Positions 30,701 to 39,635 of a stretch of 64,000 nt of DNA are shown here, one piece after another. How positions within the stretch are numbered: position 1 is the stretch's first letter; the number at the start of each line of letters is the position of its first letter. The notes below the pieces were generated by a model, which saw only the letters and a list, made by a program, of their open reading frames with translations, was not told the DNA's origin and ran no database searches. The stretch is from Huiozyma naganishii CBS 8797 (Eukaryota > Ascomycota > Saccharomycetes > Saccharomycetales > Saccharomycetaceae): the NCBI RefSeq assembly GCF_000348985.1, contig NC_035933.1, forward strand, positions 372,001 through 436,000, read 5' to 3'. A program made the position numbers and the translations under genes.

Positions 30701-31809
30701 GAATCGATAGCATCTAGGCTGTAAAAAAAATTATGGATCCCTGCATCCTTGAGTGACTTTAGTATGTTGTATTTGACATTGAGAGCTACCGAGGCTTCCA
30801 GGATCGAGTTTAGAAGACAAAGACACGTAGAAAGATGATCGTATACGAGGTCCATGGGTTTTGCAGCAGTAATGTACAATACTCTCCCCTGGATATGCGC
30901 TTGTGCATGAGAAACTGGATTTTGTGCAATATTGGTCAATTCGTCTATCCAGGACGTCTGTATTGGACTGATCAACTTCCAAACTATTTCATGCCCGCAT
31001 GAATCGTCTTGGTATGCCAACATCAACAATATTTTACACGATTGTAGTTTGTTCCGAAGCGATTGATCTTCACCGATCATTGTGTCCCTTAAGAAATTGA
31101 GGAAGCGCTCGTCGTGTACGAGTTCATCCGCGACTTTGTCCTCCACTATCACAGCGGCAAAGCATTTCAAAAACACATAATGATTCAAAGCGTTTATTCT
31201 TGGCGTCAGCGACAGCAACTGAGAGACTCCAGGGAGTTGAACGAATTCCAAACGATCCGCACTTTGTCGCAGCAGTTTCTCTAACTGGTGCAGCCGTTGG
31301 GTCAATTGTTGATCTGTTAGATTGGTCCAGCCTGCCAGCAGCTTACGGAGTTTGTTCCCTGATGTCTTCTCGTCATTACCTGTCTTGGCAGTTTTGTTGA
31401 AATTATGGTCGTTGCAGATCAGTTCCCATTTCCTGGCAAGTGGTATATCCCTCAGATTCTGTTCCGCGGTACCCCAGAAGAAGACACCACTTTGCAAGAA
31501 CTGATCAAATAAGGTATCCACGATCCTCTCATCCGGTACTTTCTTCGCGTTGTACTCCACCACTGGCGGCAATGCTTCACCACTTGTCTGTGACGACATC
31601 AACGAGAGATCTGACAGCGTGTTGTACGTCGAGAAAGTCGAGTTACCAATGGGCATGGACTTGCCCTGCAGTGGGGAGGACGACAGACCAGTGCCCACGA
31701 GCAGCAGCCCTGTCTGAGCAATATCGTACTCATCTGTATCCGATCGGGCGGTCCCCTTCATGCAATCCCAAGAGAGATCCGTTCTGCCCAAACTGCGACG
31801 CTTACTCAT
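27706..31809 (-). CDS. BNR1: Formin Bnr1 (actin cable nucleator at the bud neck)
   Basis: Bnr1 nucleates and elongates actin cables from the septin-decorated bud neck. From the ATG at 31809 the protein has 1367 residues, close to the 1375 of S. cerevisiae. The GTPase-binding/DID-like region occupies roughly residues 80-500. A coiled coil (about 510-600) follows and includes LMDSLQSDEVAARAMDQLEESEKKVSQL. The FH1 domain has three polyproline runs (about 776-842), and FH2 covers about 860-1290 (KQIHWDKVEDIEDTIW, FLSRDLAQAFGINLHMFSNLS, IIEIGNYMN, YYGEDPKD). The C-terminal autoregulatory end is FERTQAMLSEIQNI. The septin SHS1 of this window marks the site where Bnr1 acts. Confidence 0.97.
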   Translation of the reverse strand: MSKRRSLGRTDLSWDCMKGTARSDTDEYDIAQTGLLLVGTGLSSSPLQGKSMPIGNSTFSTYNTLSDLSLMSSQTSGEALPPVVEYNAKKVPDERIVDTLFDQFLQSGVFFWGTAEQNLRDIPLARKWELICNDHNFNKTAKTGNDEKTSGNKLRKLLAGWTNLTDQQLTQRLHQLEKLLRQSADRLEFVQLPGVSQLLSLTPRINALNHYVFLKCFAAVIVEDKVADELVHDERFLNFLRDTMIGEDQSLRNKLQSCKILLMLAYQDDSCGHEIVWKLISPIQTSWIDELTNIAQNPVSHAQAHIQGRVLYITAAKPMDLVYDHLSTCLCLLNSILEASVALNVKYNILKSLKDAGIHNFFYSLDAIDSPLVFNQVKIYKEKEEQALTKINATKNGPFLPNLVYGTTLMLLIEKSTGTPLEVSMGQLFQCLLDILENRAYSESLRLFNAIIVLLTFFINKFTDSTRNATLPRITDDSLKPMFNESFENLMDSLQSDEVAARAMDQLEESEKKVSQLTDKLKKIQRQTNVERGRTHKEEDVFEELEQVKVMLDEKEIELGALTLQNKRLEEQLKEKTKKYDQTIAHQTLYPEKNTRRGINLFEHIKPSQAHLKRTGFQKGSRKVSLKSSRRINALSSLLESDDDNGKQDNSNIKGSVFCDSASSLGNISDNDPGVSDESSIALSRFASSTSIDNNIPTRSSSNIQTSLGQDEKPITSAYIYSHAASNTAHKQPSMHSDATFTGVSGHILDSNHSSNISLVGGELLDRNNGTPSTFTKEVAPPPPPPLPPFPMSTNLPVNASTESLPPPPPPPLPPGLKANAMDNGIMIPPPPPPLPPVMGPASSNFSNDDTVLNVVDKSNVTGGIAKPVKKLKQIHWDKVEDIEDTIWHNEEIRRDTLKHLQHDGVLKEIESTFKIKEAGPIAKKSCATEGSASKKSVSFLSRDLAQAFGINLHMFSNLSVDEFVKKVLGCDNDIIKNVPVLEFFNREELGAISSSTLRKYAPYCVQYFPEPDASNHTTFEPLPPLERGDEIFLKLCYVLRDYWSVRSHCLLVVCTYEKDYYDIVYKLQKLEDAMRRLKESTALQNFLYIIIEIGNYMNTKAASGVKISSLNKLVFIKSSDNKNLSFLHYIERLIRTKYPDIYRFVHDLKTVEDLGKLTLDQLELECSEYIGKIRKMGHAVKKGPLSDPAKLYPGDMVLKKIRFKAQRANSKAQLLESQMKLSSNDMNQLMKYYGEDPKDATTKNHFFTSFAEFLQLFKKCSRENIEREEMDRVYEQRRKLLEDKQSSRSKSGKGNSAAADAAGGNEDDDENEDEEDAVDKLLDKLREVAKPVGKPRERRTDDAESKSDSSALFERTQAMLSEIQNI

Positions 31810-32008
31810 TAGGGAGTGTGTCACCACCAAATTTGCAGTGTGTTGTACTGGGTGCAAGAGGTAACGAGGCCCTGCCAACGGAACACCGTGTCAAGTGGTA
31901 CTTGTGTATCACAGAGACTTAAAATTTTATATACATTTTACTATTAGAAACGTAAACAGAGGAACATTCTCGGTGAAGATGCGATGTGACACGACGCGAT
32001 GTGCGTCC

Positions 32009-32413
32009 CTACACGCCTTGTTCAGCAAACTGCTTGTAGAAACTTTGCTGCTGTCTTCGCAGCGCCCTGTATTGCGGCTGCGGTCTCTGCAGTATGGCCC
32101 CTGACTCGTTCAGGAAGTTGATCTGGGCGAGCAGTTCCATCTCGACGCGGTTCGTCCCGTTGAAGTTGGTCACCGCGAGACTCTGTGGCTCCCCTGGGCC
32201 CTGTTCTTGTGCAAGGGACAATTTTGTCGCGTACTTCGGGTACTGCAAGGGTACCGTCAACACGTAGCGGGTCCTGCCCAGCGTGAACGTGTAAGCGGTC
32301 GTCTTGTTCCCGCGCCTGTGGTAGGGTTTGAAGTTCTGTGCACCGAGAACGCGCTCGCAACGGGCTATCTCGTCGGCTCTGTTTCTGTACGGTTGCAGTG
32401 GTTGTGTAGCCAT
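32009..32413 (-). CDS. Unrecognised 134-residue protein at the junction of two gene-order blocks
   Basis: I do not recognise this gene. It starts at the ATG 32413-32411. It shows a helical N terminus (NRADEIARCERVLGAQNF), a segment that looks like a small alpha-beta fold (NKTTAYTFTLGRTRYVLTVPLQYPKYATKLSL) and a Gln-rich helical C terminus (FNGTNRVEMELLAQINFLNE ... RALRRQQQSFYKQFAEQ). The beta-strand, beta-strand, LxVPxxYP pattern recalls RWD or E2-like folds, which is a guess. Codon use resembles its neighbours, no membrane segment or signal peptide is seen, and BNR1 and SHR3 on the same strand flank it at 199 and 166 bp. Confidence 0.75.
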   Translation of the reverse strand: MATQPLQPYRNRADEIARCERVLGAQNFKPYHRRGNKTTAYTFTLGRTRYVLTVPLQYPKYATKLSLAQEQGPGEPQSLAVTNFNGTNRVEMELLAQINFLNESGAILQRPQPQYRALRRQQQSFYKQFAEQGV

Positions 32414-32579
32414 TGGGGGATGAGAGTGTGTGAACGTGTGCGACGGGTTGTTCTGGAGTGGCAACACTGTAAAGCTTGTAGATTATAATAATATTTTATT
32501 GCTAGAAGTAGTAACACACGTATACATAGTTGTACGTACAGTTTGAGGTGTCTTGGAGAGATGAGAAGCACAAGGAGTC

Positions 32580-33191
32580 TTATTTATTCTTCTTGTTGTT
32601 GCTGTTTCTCTTGCCCTTCTTGGTGGAAGACTCCTTTGCCTTTGCCTTCGCCTCCGCTTCCTCCTCCTCTTGGAAAGCCTTCAATCTCTTCTCGTAGTCG
32701 TTAGTGGAGTACCACAGCCCGAACTGGATGAACAGAACCCCAGTGAAGATGGCGATCATGATAATGTTGGAGCAACCGAGCACGGCCAACCCCTCGTTCT
32801 CGGTGACTTCCCCCCACTGGTGCGTGATGGCACATTCCATCCCCGTTTTGATGTTCGTGATGAAGATGCACACGCCGAGGATGTACAGAATCAAGGACCC
32901 GTACTCGAAGTACTGCAGTTCCGGGTTTGGTTTATACGTGCGCACGACGTGTGCCAGCACACCCAGCATCGCGATCACCCCTAAAGTGTACACCAAAAAC
33001 CTGTGAGTCCCGTACAGCAGTTGGTAGTGGCGCAACGAGTTGGCGAAGTGTTCATCTGTGATCGGGGAAGAACCTGGGAACAAGATGTGGAAGTCGTACG
33101 ACAGGTTGTTGTAGAAGACACCACTGACGAAACACGTGGTGCCGACTATCACTGCCTGCGACACCGCGCAGAGTTCCTTGTAGCTGACCAT
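32580..33191 (-). CDS. SHR3: ER packaging chaperone Shr3 for amino acid permeases
   Basis: Shr3 is an endoplasmic reticulum membrane protein needed for folding and COPII loading of amino acid permeases. The ATG at 33191 gives 203 residues (210 in S. cerevisiae). Four membrane segments are seen (AVSQAVIVGTTCFVSGV, FLVYTLGVIAMLGVLAHV, YGSLILYILGVCIFIT, NIIMIAIFTGVLFIQFGLW) and a charged, Lys/Glu-rich cytosolic tail (FQEEEEAEAKAKAKESSTKKG). It is divergent from NOP6, as in YDL212W/YDL213C. Confidence 0.95.
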   Translation of the reverse strand: MVSYKELCAVSQAVIVGTTCFVSGVFYNNLSYDFHILFPGSSPITDEHFANSLRHYQLLYGTHRFLVYTLGVIAMLGVLAHVVRTYKPNPELQYFEYGSLILYILGVCIFITNIKTGMECAITHQWGEVTENEGLAVLGCSNIIMIAIFTGVLFIQFGLWYSTNDYEKRLKAFQEEEEAEAKAKAKESSTKKGKRNSNNKKNK

Positions 33192-33300
33192 TGGAGCGTG
33201 CTGTAGAACTGGCAGCTGGAGCAGACTACTTCTTGATGAACCAATGGTCTCTCGACGTGAACCCTTCTTATCTATTATAACTGGAAAATTTGAGATAAAA

Positions 33301-33336
33301 AAAAATTTTTCATCTTGAATTCTCTTGCGATGAGCT
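33301..33336. promoter_or_regulatory. RRPE and PAC elements of NOP6 (and possibly SHR3)
   Basis: An RRPE (AAAAATTTTTCA at 33301-33312, the reverse of TGAAAAATTTTT) is followed 14 bp later by a PAC core (GCGATGAGCT at 33327-33336), 62 bp before the NOP6 start. This pair marks ribosome-biogenesis genes (Stb3 at RRPE, Dot6/Tod6 at PAC). Confidence 0.85.
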
Positions 33337-33397
33337 CTTACAGTGGGAGGGGAGAGAGAGGTGCCGTTGAGATCCGTACGCAAGCTGTAGGAAAGCC

Positions 33398-34054
33398 ATG
33401 GGGGTTGAGAAATTGACAAAGAAACAGCTTAAGGCGAAGCAGTTCAGGAATCAGAAGCCGAAACCAGAGGACACTGCTGTGGCAACTGGTCCCGTTGAGA
33501 GTAGTAGTAGTAGTACAGAACCACCGAAAAAGAAGCGGAAGACGAGGAGAGGGAAGAAGGGCAAAGGTAACGGCGGTGTACGTGGTGGTAACAGGTTTCT
33601 AGTCTTTGTGGGGCAGTTGCCCGCGGACGTGACCGCTGACGAGTTAAAGGCACACTTCAAGAACAGTGCACCTGACCATATCCGTGTACGTAACGACAAG
33701 AAGATTGCGTTTCTTGAGTTCGATGGGGATAAAGACCCACAGAATATACAGAAACGTATGGACATTGCCCTGCTGCAACACCAGACGAGCATACGGGACG
33801 GCTTCAAGATCAACGTGGAGCTTACTGTAGGCGGTGGTGGGAACTCTCAGGACAGACTTGAGAAGTTGCGCACCAAGAACGAGAAGATGGCTGCTGAAAG
33901 ATCGGACCGGATGACCAAACTGATCTTGAAGAACAGCAGCAAGGGTGACGGCCGCGCCCCCACGGGGCCAGCCGACACCAAGGACAGCACCAAGGGCAGC
34001 AGCTCTACACTACCGCACGGCATCCACCCTGACAGAGCCAAACTACTGCAATGA
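33398..34054 (+). CDS. NOP6: Nucleolar RNA-binding protein Nop6
   Basis: Nop6 is an RRM protein of early 40S ribosomal subunit assembly. The 218-residue product has a Lys-rich N terminus (LTKKQLKAKQFRNQKPKPE), a nuclear/nucleolar signal (PPKKKRKTRRGKKGKG at about 46-61) and one RRM at about 65-140 (RFLVFVGQLPADVTADELKAHF as RNP2; KKIAFLEFDG as RNP1). Basic C-terminal helices follow (DRLEKLRTKNEKMAAERSDRM). The promoter carries RRPE and PAC, which fits the role. The position next to SHR3 matches YDL213C. Confidence 0.92.
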   Translation: MGVEKLTKKQLKAKQFRNQKPKPEDTAVATGPVESSSSSTEPPKKKRKTRRGKKGKGNGGVRGGNRFLVFVGQLPADVTADELKAHFKNSAPDHIRVRNDKKIAFLEFDGDKDPQNIQKRMDIALLQHQTSIRDGFKINVELTVGGGGNSQDRLEKLRTKNEKMAAERSDRMTKLILKNSSKGDGRAPTGPADTKDSTKGSSSTLPHGIHPDRAKLLQ

Positions 34055-34706
34055 AACTAAGACTGCTCTGCGAAAACTGTATATTATCGTGTGTATCTAC
34101 CACCAAGATAGAAGAACGGGCATCAAACCTCAACGTGCTATCTTATCACGCCGTAAACAACACAACAGCTATCTGGAGCGGCATTCAATGCCCTCTACTT
34201 CCACAACAGTGCCATCTCTATCTAGATCGTCTCGGCCTTGCAATAGGATAAGGTGGGGCCCGGTTACCGTGGGAACACACCCGCTGTCCCAAAACGGCAG
34301 AGCACAAACACCGCGCAGATCAAACACCGAGGTCCGAGAACGCGGGAATGCAGCACTCCGCGTTCGGGGCGCAGGGTGCAAAAACAGCGCATGGTAGCGC
34401 CGCGCATTCTGGTCGCTTTTCGACCCCCCTCCCCCACCCGCCTGAGGGATATTGCAACACATGTCGAGAGGGGGAGGAGGGATGAGGAAGGATGAGGAGG
34501 GAAGGGTGTTGTGATAGGTTGAAGGCCTCAACAACAACGGCAATTGAAGTCCCCCCACTCGACCACCCCGCAGCGTGTTGCAACAGTATATAAGTGGGGG
34601 GGGAAGGTGGTTGAGGGTTTGAGTTCTCGAGAAGTCGATTGGATTGCATATTTTGGTGTTCCTCCCCTCTTGTACGTAAAGATATAAGTAATATATACAC
34701 ACCAAG
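34055..34706 (+). promoter_or_regulatory. GDH2 upstream region with inverted repeats and a TATA box
   Basis: The 652-bp gap has no gene I can support. It holds an 8-bp inverted repeat (gaacgcgg 34338-34345, ccgcgttc 34358-34365), a second pair TTGCAACAC (34452-34460) and GTGTTGCAA (34575-34583), and G/A-rich tracts with AGGGGG near 34469-34500. A TATA box tatataag lies at 34587-34594, 113 bp before the start. One GATAAG core lies near 34247. GDH2 is under carbon and nitrogen control in S. cerevisiae. Confidence 0.65.
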
Positions 34707-37700
34707 ATGGTTTACGTGGACCGTTTAGGTGCAACTGGAAGGTTGCAAACACCGGATATTGCGTCACTCTCAATATCGTCACTGTCTGATTACCATGTTT
34801 TCGATTTCCCAGGGAAGGATCTGCAAAGGGAGCAAGTGGTGGATTTGCTTGACCAGCAAGGGTTTATCCCCGATGACCTCATTGAGCAAGAAGTTGAATG
34901 GTTTTACACGGAATTGGGGATCGATGATGTGTTCTTCGCGAAGGAGGACCCACAGGTGCTCAGTAACCTTATTTTGACTTTGTACTCCGCTAAATTGGAA
35001 TCCTTTGCAGAGAAGAGTATTTTGGACAAATCGGGGAATACTCAAGAGAGTGCAGTGAACGACTACTTGACCATTGAGAAGAAGATCCACACGGAGGAGG
35101 GCCATGCGATTTTTTTGGAGTCAAACGACGTCAACACCCCTTACAAACTGGATTCTCAGATCGATAACCTGTTCCTAGACAATGATGAGAGTCACAGATT
35201 GGTCTCCTTCTGGGCGCCAAACTCAAATATGAAACTGACCTTCATTTACAAAAGTGTCTTCCCAGGTTCTCAGGAGTCTGCTGCCGCGGCGGCATCTGCT
35301 TCCCCTCAAAAATACGTCCAAGGTTCCGTGGGTGAAATCGACTCTATCAGCGACAAGACGATGATTCAGATCTTGTCCGCAGAGACGAAAAAATTGTACT
35401 CTTTGCTAATTAATTTGGTCAAGGAGAGAGAGGGTCCCGTGATTAAGATCACTCCATCACAGGCCAATAAAGACGAGATTAGATTCTTGGTCGCGTACAG
35501 GTCGTTCACGACAAAACACTACTACTCGGCTTTGAACTCGCTGTTCCACTACTACAAGCTTAGACCTTCGAAATTCTACGTCGAATCCTTTGCTAACGAT
35601 GTCACCATCTACTCCGTGTACTTGAACAAGTCCCAACAGCGCGAACAACAAAACGTAGTGCCAGAGGACATAGAGGACAGCATCAGGCAGATCGAAAGAG
35701 AGGCGTCCTTGTTGTTTGCTATCCCCAACAGCTTCTTCATCCCAGTTTACGAGCAACGCCAATTCTCACCACAGGAGGCCATCTACGCTCACATTGCAGC
35801 AATCTTCATCAACCACTTCATCAACAGGCTTGGCCCAGATTACGCAAACCTGATCGCCACTTTAGCACCAAAACAGTCTGATATTACTTTACTAGAGATC
35901 ATTGGTAACTTGAAGAAAAAATTGAGAAACGAGACCTTTACAGCAAAGCTGATCATTGCGTCTTTGCAGAAACATTACACGGTTGTATCCAAACTGTACA
36001 AGAACTTTGCACAGTTGTTTTACTACCATAATGAGGAGGAAGACAAAAGAATGGAGAAAACCCTATCGTACAAGAGACTGGCCAAACTGGAACCTTTCCA
36101 AAACGACCAGGAATTCGACACGTATCTGAACAAGTTCATCCCCAACGACTCCCCAGACTTCTTGATCTTGAAGACTTTGAACCTGTTCAACAAATCCATC
36201 TTAAAGACTAACTTCTACGTCACAAGGAAAGTCGCTGTCTCCTTTAGACTGGACCCCAAATTGATCATGCCCAAAGTGGAATACCCAGACACACCATACG
36301 GTGTCTTCTTTGTTGTTGGGAACACTTTTGAAGGGTTCCATATCAGGTTTAGGGATATTGCCCGTGGTGGTATAAGAATAGTAACCTCGAAGACACAAGA
36401 TATCTTTGAAGCTAACTCAAGAACCGCCATTGATGAAAACTACCAACTGGCCTCGACGCAGCAACGGAAGAACAAAGATATCCCAGAGGGTGGTTCAAAG
36501 GGTGTCATTTTACTACACCCAGGTATCACAGACAAGAAAAAGACGTTTATCGCTTTCTCCCAATACGTCGACGCCATGATCGATATATTGATCAAGGACC
36601 CCTTGAAGGACCCCTACGTTGACTACATGAAGCACGAGGAGATTCTCTTCTTCGGCCCTGACGAGGGCACAGCAACTTTTGTAGACTGGGCCACCACCCA
36701 CGCAAGGAAGAGAGGTTGTCCTTGGTGGAAATCGTTCCTAACTGGTAAGTCACAGACGCTTGGTGGTATCCCACACGACGAGTACGGTATGACCTCCTTG
36801 GGTGTGAGAAAGTTCGTCACCGAAATGTACGAAACTTTGAATTTGACCAAGAAGGAGGTTTTCAAGTTCCAAACCGGTGGGCCCGATGGTGACTTGGGGT
36901 CCAATGAGATTCTGTTGAGTACGGAAAACGAAACGTACGTCGGCTTGTTAGATGGTTCTGGTGTATTATGTGATCCAAAGGGTCTCAACAAGCAGGAGTT
37001 GATGCGGTTGGCCAAAACGAGAGATATGTGCTCCTCCTTCGATAAGGCAAAATTATCCAACGTCGGGTTCTTCGTATCCGTGGACGACATGGACTTCATG
37101 CTACCCAATGGTGTCATAGTTTCCAATGGTACCACTTTCAGAAACGTGTTCCACACGGAGATCTTCAAGTATGTCGACCGCGTGGATCTGTTTGTCCCCT
37201 GTGGTGGTAGACCAAACTCCATCAATCTGAACAATCTACATTGTTTCATAGATGAGAAGACGTCTAAATGTAAGATCCCATGCATTGTGGAAGGTGCCAA
37301 CTTGTTCATCGCGCAGCCAGCGAAAATCGCACTTGAACAGCATGGTTGTGTGCTGTTCAAGGACGCCTCTGCAAATAAAGGTGGTGTTACATCGTCATCT
37401 ATGGAGGTTCTTGCCTCGCTTGCGCTAAGTGATGATGATTTCGTCAACAAGTTTGTCGGCAAGGCCAACGGAGACGTTACCGAACTGTACAAAGAGTACG
37501 TTCTCGAGGTGCAACGCAGAATTGAATACAACGCGCAACAGGAGTTCAAACAGCTTTGGTCCATTAACCAGGCTTCAGGGACTCCCATCTCGGACTTGTC
37601 AAACGTCCTGTCGCTAACAATCAACAAATTGAACGACGACTTGGTGGATTCCCAGGAGTTATGGTTGAACGATTTGAAGTTGAGGAACTATTTGCTATTG

Positions 37701-37895
37701 AAGAAAATCATACCAGGATTGTTGACCGAAGTCGCCGGCGCGGACCAAATATTGAAGAACATTCCGGAGTCGTACCTGAAAGTAATGCTGTCGTCCTACT
37801 TGTCGAGCTCCTATGTTTATCGTAACGGAATTGACGTCAACATCGGTAAGTTCTTGGAGTATATCGGGGAGTTGAGAAGAGAAGCCCAAACCTAG
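34707..37895 (+). CDS. GDH2: NAD-dependent glutamate dehydrogenase Gdh2
   Basis: Gdh2 degrades glutamate to 2-oxoglutarate and ammonia with NAD+, supplying nitrogen when glutamate is the source. The 1062-residue protein is the large fungal type. It keeps the N-terminal TPDIASLSISSLSDYHVFDFPGKDLQ, the central FRDIARGGIRI and PEGGSKGVILL, the catalytic region FFGPDEGTATFVDWATTHARKRGCPWWKSFLTGK and the NAD-fold region FQTGGPDGDLGSNEILLS. CGGRPNSINLNN and VEGANLFI follow. Codon use favours frequently used codons, suggesting high expression. Position matches YDL215C; the neighbour PRR2 (YDL214C) is missing. Confidence 0.98.
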   Translation: MVYVDRLGATGRLQTPDIASLSISSLSDYHVFDFPGKDLQREQVVDLLDQQGFIPDDLIEQEVEWFYTELGIDDVFFAKEDPQVLSNLILTLYSAKLESFAEKSILDKSGNTQESAVNDYLTIEKKIHTEEGHAIFLESNDVNTPYKLDSQIDNLFLDNDESHRLVSFWAPNSNMKLTFIYKSVFPGSQESAAAAASASPQKYVQGSVGEIDSISDKTMIQILSAETKKLYSLLINLVKEREGPVIKITPSQANKDEIRFLVAYRSFTTKHYYSALNSLFHYYKLRPSKFYVESFANDVTIYSVYLNKSQQREQQNVVPEDIEDSIRQIEREASLLFAIPNSFFIPVYEQRQFSPQEAIYAHIAAIFINHFINRLGPDYANLIATLAPKQSDITLLEIIGNLKKKLRNETFTAKLIIASLQKHYTVVSKLYKNFAQLFYYHNEEEDKRMEKTLSYKRLAKLEPFQNDQEFDTYLNKFIPNDSPDFLILKTLNLFNKSILKTNFYVTRKVAVSFRLDPKLIMPKVEYPDTPYGVFFVVGNTFEGFHIRFRDIARGGIRIVTSKTQDIFEANSRTAIDENYQLASTQQRKNKDIPEGGSKGVILLHPGITDKKKTFIAFSQYVDAMIDILIKDPLKDPYVDYMKHEEILFFGPDEGTATFVDWATTHARKRGCPWWKSFLTGKSQTLGGIPHDEYGMTSLGVRKFVTEMYETLNLTKKEVFKFQTGGPDGDLGSNEILLSTENETYVGLLDGSGVLCDPKGLNKQELMRLAKTRDMCSSFDKAKLSNVGFFVSVDDMDFMLPNGVIVSNGTTFRNVFHTEIFKYVDRVDLFVPCGGRPNSINLNNLHCFIDEKTSKCKIPCIVEGANLFIAQPAKIALEQHGCVLFKDASANKGGVTSSSMEVLASLALSDDDFVNKFVGKANGDVTELYKEYVLEVQRRIEYNAQQEFKQLWSINQASGTPISDLSNVLSLTINKLNDDLVDSQELWLNDLKLRNYLLLKKIIPGLLTEVAGADQILKNIPESYLKVMLSSYLSSSYVYRNGIDVNIGKFLEYIGELRREAQT

Positions 37896-38062
37896 TCTTG
37901 CGTGCTCACCCACTTTTATGTTTCTAATGTTTAATGCAGAAGTGTCTACACTTCCCTCTAACGCAAATCTTATTGAATATGTACATATATTTTTTGTTCT
38001 ATTATGACGAAAGTTCCACCTTTTTAATGTATGACCTCTTTGCAGGTAAGCGTACAGCAAAT

Positions 38063-39463
38063 ATGCCTAAACTCTCGCAACACAGTATATCTGATCTGCA
38101 GAAATTGGTGAAGGAGGTCACTTCTGCCTCTGTGGGGGGGCCTTCAGCCGAGAGGCCGCCAATTTTCAGATCAACGACTACTGTATCCGAACAGGGGGGA
38201 GACTGTACGAAGTTACTGAATAGATCACCGCTCGCACAAGATGAGATTATACGACATTGCGTCAGTGAGAGAGGGACTGATGATGGTACAATGATGGGGA
38301 AACAGTTTCATTACAATTCCGTCCTTGTTTCGCAACTGGCACTTAGTCAGATATTAAGACACTCGATAGAGGGAGGGGACATTGAGATTATGGGACTACT
38401 AGTGGGCACAACTGTTGGTTCGCAGTTTATTATTACACAGAGCTTTGCGCTGCCCGTACTAGGGACCGAGACGCGAGTTAATGCTCAAGCGGAATCATAC
38501 GAATACATGGTCAAGTATGTGAGCGAGTTTGTTCCATCGCAGGGGTTGGTAAAAGTTGTGGGCTGGTACCATTCACATCCTGGTTACGACTGTTGGTTAA
38601 GTAGTATCGACATGCGCACGCAAGACCTGAACCAATCTTACCAAGATCCGTATCTCGCTGTAGTGGTTGACCCGAAAAAGAGCGTCAAAGAGGGGACGAT
38701 CTCTGTTGGGGCTTTTCGTACCACCAAAATAGCCAACGGTGATGAGCAAGGTGAATTGAATTACTACCCGCTGAAAATGACAGTCTTTGATTCATCCCTT
38801 GGCAGATTAAGTCGATCGTTAAAATCTTTATTCAGGGCAAACTTTACATATGGGGAAGAGGGAGCGGCTTCGTTGTTGGATAAACTTATAAGCATTATGA
38901 AGCAAATGAAGGAGGTCCGGGAATTGAATAAACAGGAAACTGTCTCTGGTCAAGAGCAAGAACCGCGACAGAAGAGGGACCAAGAGTCGAATGATGGTCA
39001 TCGAGAAGTCCTAAATTCAACAGCCTCAAACGATGAAATATCCAGAAGACCTAGCGATACAAGATCCAGTTCGTATGTCTCGATGAACTCTGCCAACGAT
39101 GGGAGCGATATTGAGATGGGGGACTGCGAAAGAGACACGGTCAGCCGTACCAGCAGTGTGAACACGGTAAATGAGTCGGCCCTCCCGTTGCTGCGGTCTA
39201 CGTATCACCAACAGCACACGTCATCACAAACGAGAACGAGGGAGGATCTCTGTACTGCTACCCCACCTCGCAGCAACGTTTTACAGCATCCGATGCTTCG
39301 ACACGCGATGGCCAATACAACACACAGTACGGACAAAATTGCCCTCTCCATCGATAGAGGCCACACTTTGACCTCTTTCGAAAAGGCCAAAAGAGAGGCC
39401 ATCAATGCCAAAGTACTGCAGTATATGAAACTACGGCTATATAGAGATACATTCACGTTGTAG
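38063..39463 (+). CDS. RRI1: COP9 signalosome catalytic subunit Rri1 (Csn5), deneddylase
   Basis: Rri1 is the JAMM metalloprotease that removes Nedd8 (Rub1) from cullins. The ATG at 38063 (MPKLSQHSISDLQKLVKE) gives 466 residues; an in-frame ATG at 37934 would add 43 without family support. The JAMM motif is complete: a Glu in GGDIEIMGLLVG, then His170-x-His172-x7-Ser180-x2-Asp183 in WYHSHPGYDCWLSSIDMR. The catalytic domain covers about residues 75-260; the C-terminal 200 residues are Ser/Arg/Gln-rich and poorly ordered. Position matches YDL216C. Confidence 0.95.
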   Translation: MPKLSQHSISDLQKLVKEVTSASVGGPSAERPPIFRSTTTVSEQGGDCTKLLNRSPLAQDEIIRHCVSERGTDDGTMMGKQFHYNSVLVSQLALSQILRHSIEGGDIEIMGLLVGTTVGSQFIITQSFALPVLGTETRVNAQAESYEYMVKYVSEFVPSQGLVKVVGWYHSHPGYDCWLSSIDMRTQDLNQSYQDPYLAVVVDPKKSVKEGTISVGAFRTTKIANGDEQGELNYYPLKMTVFDSSLGRLSRSLKSLFRANFTYGEEGAASLLDKLISIMKQMKEVRELNKQETVSGQEQEPRQKRDQESNDGHREVLNSTASNDEISRRPSDTRSSSYVSMNSANDGSDIEMGDCERDTVSRTSSVNTVNESALPLLRSTYHQQHTSSQTRTREDLCTATPPRSNVLQHPMLRHAMANTTHSTDKIALSIDRGHTLTSFEKAKREAINAKVLQYMKLRLYRDTFTL

Positions 39464-39635
39464 CCCTAGTATAACGAAATTTGTTCATGTGTCACAGCTA
39501 TTATCTTACCTGTCTCATTATTACAAAAATTATCAATGAAAAGGTTTTATTCTGCGTTTAAGTAATGGAAGATGGATGATGAACCTGGTACGGTGAAAGC
39601 ATCGAGGGTGGGAATATCACAGTAGTAGGGGCAAG

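Noticed and set aside
36623..37627. A 334-codon open frame antisense to GDH2
   Set aside because: It mirrors the conserved GDH2 coding sequence, has no recognisable family and is explained by codon bias on the opposite strand.
37934..38062. Upstream start for RRI1 at 37934
   Set aside because: The extra 43 residues are hydrophobic and unlike the family N terminus; the ATG at 38063 fits better.
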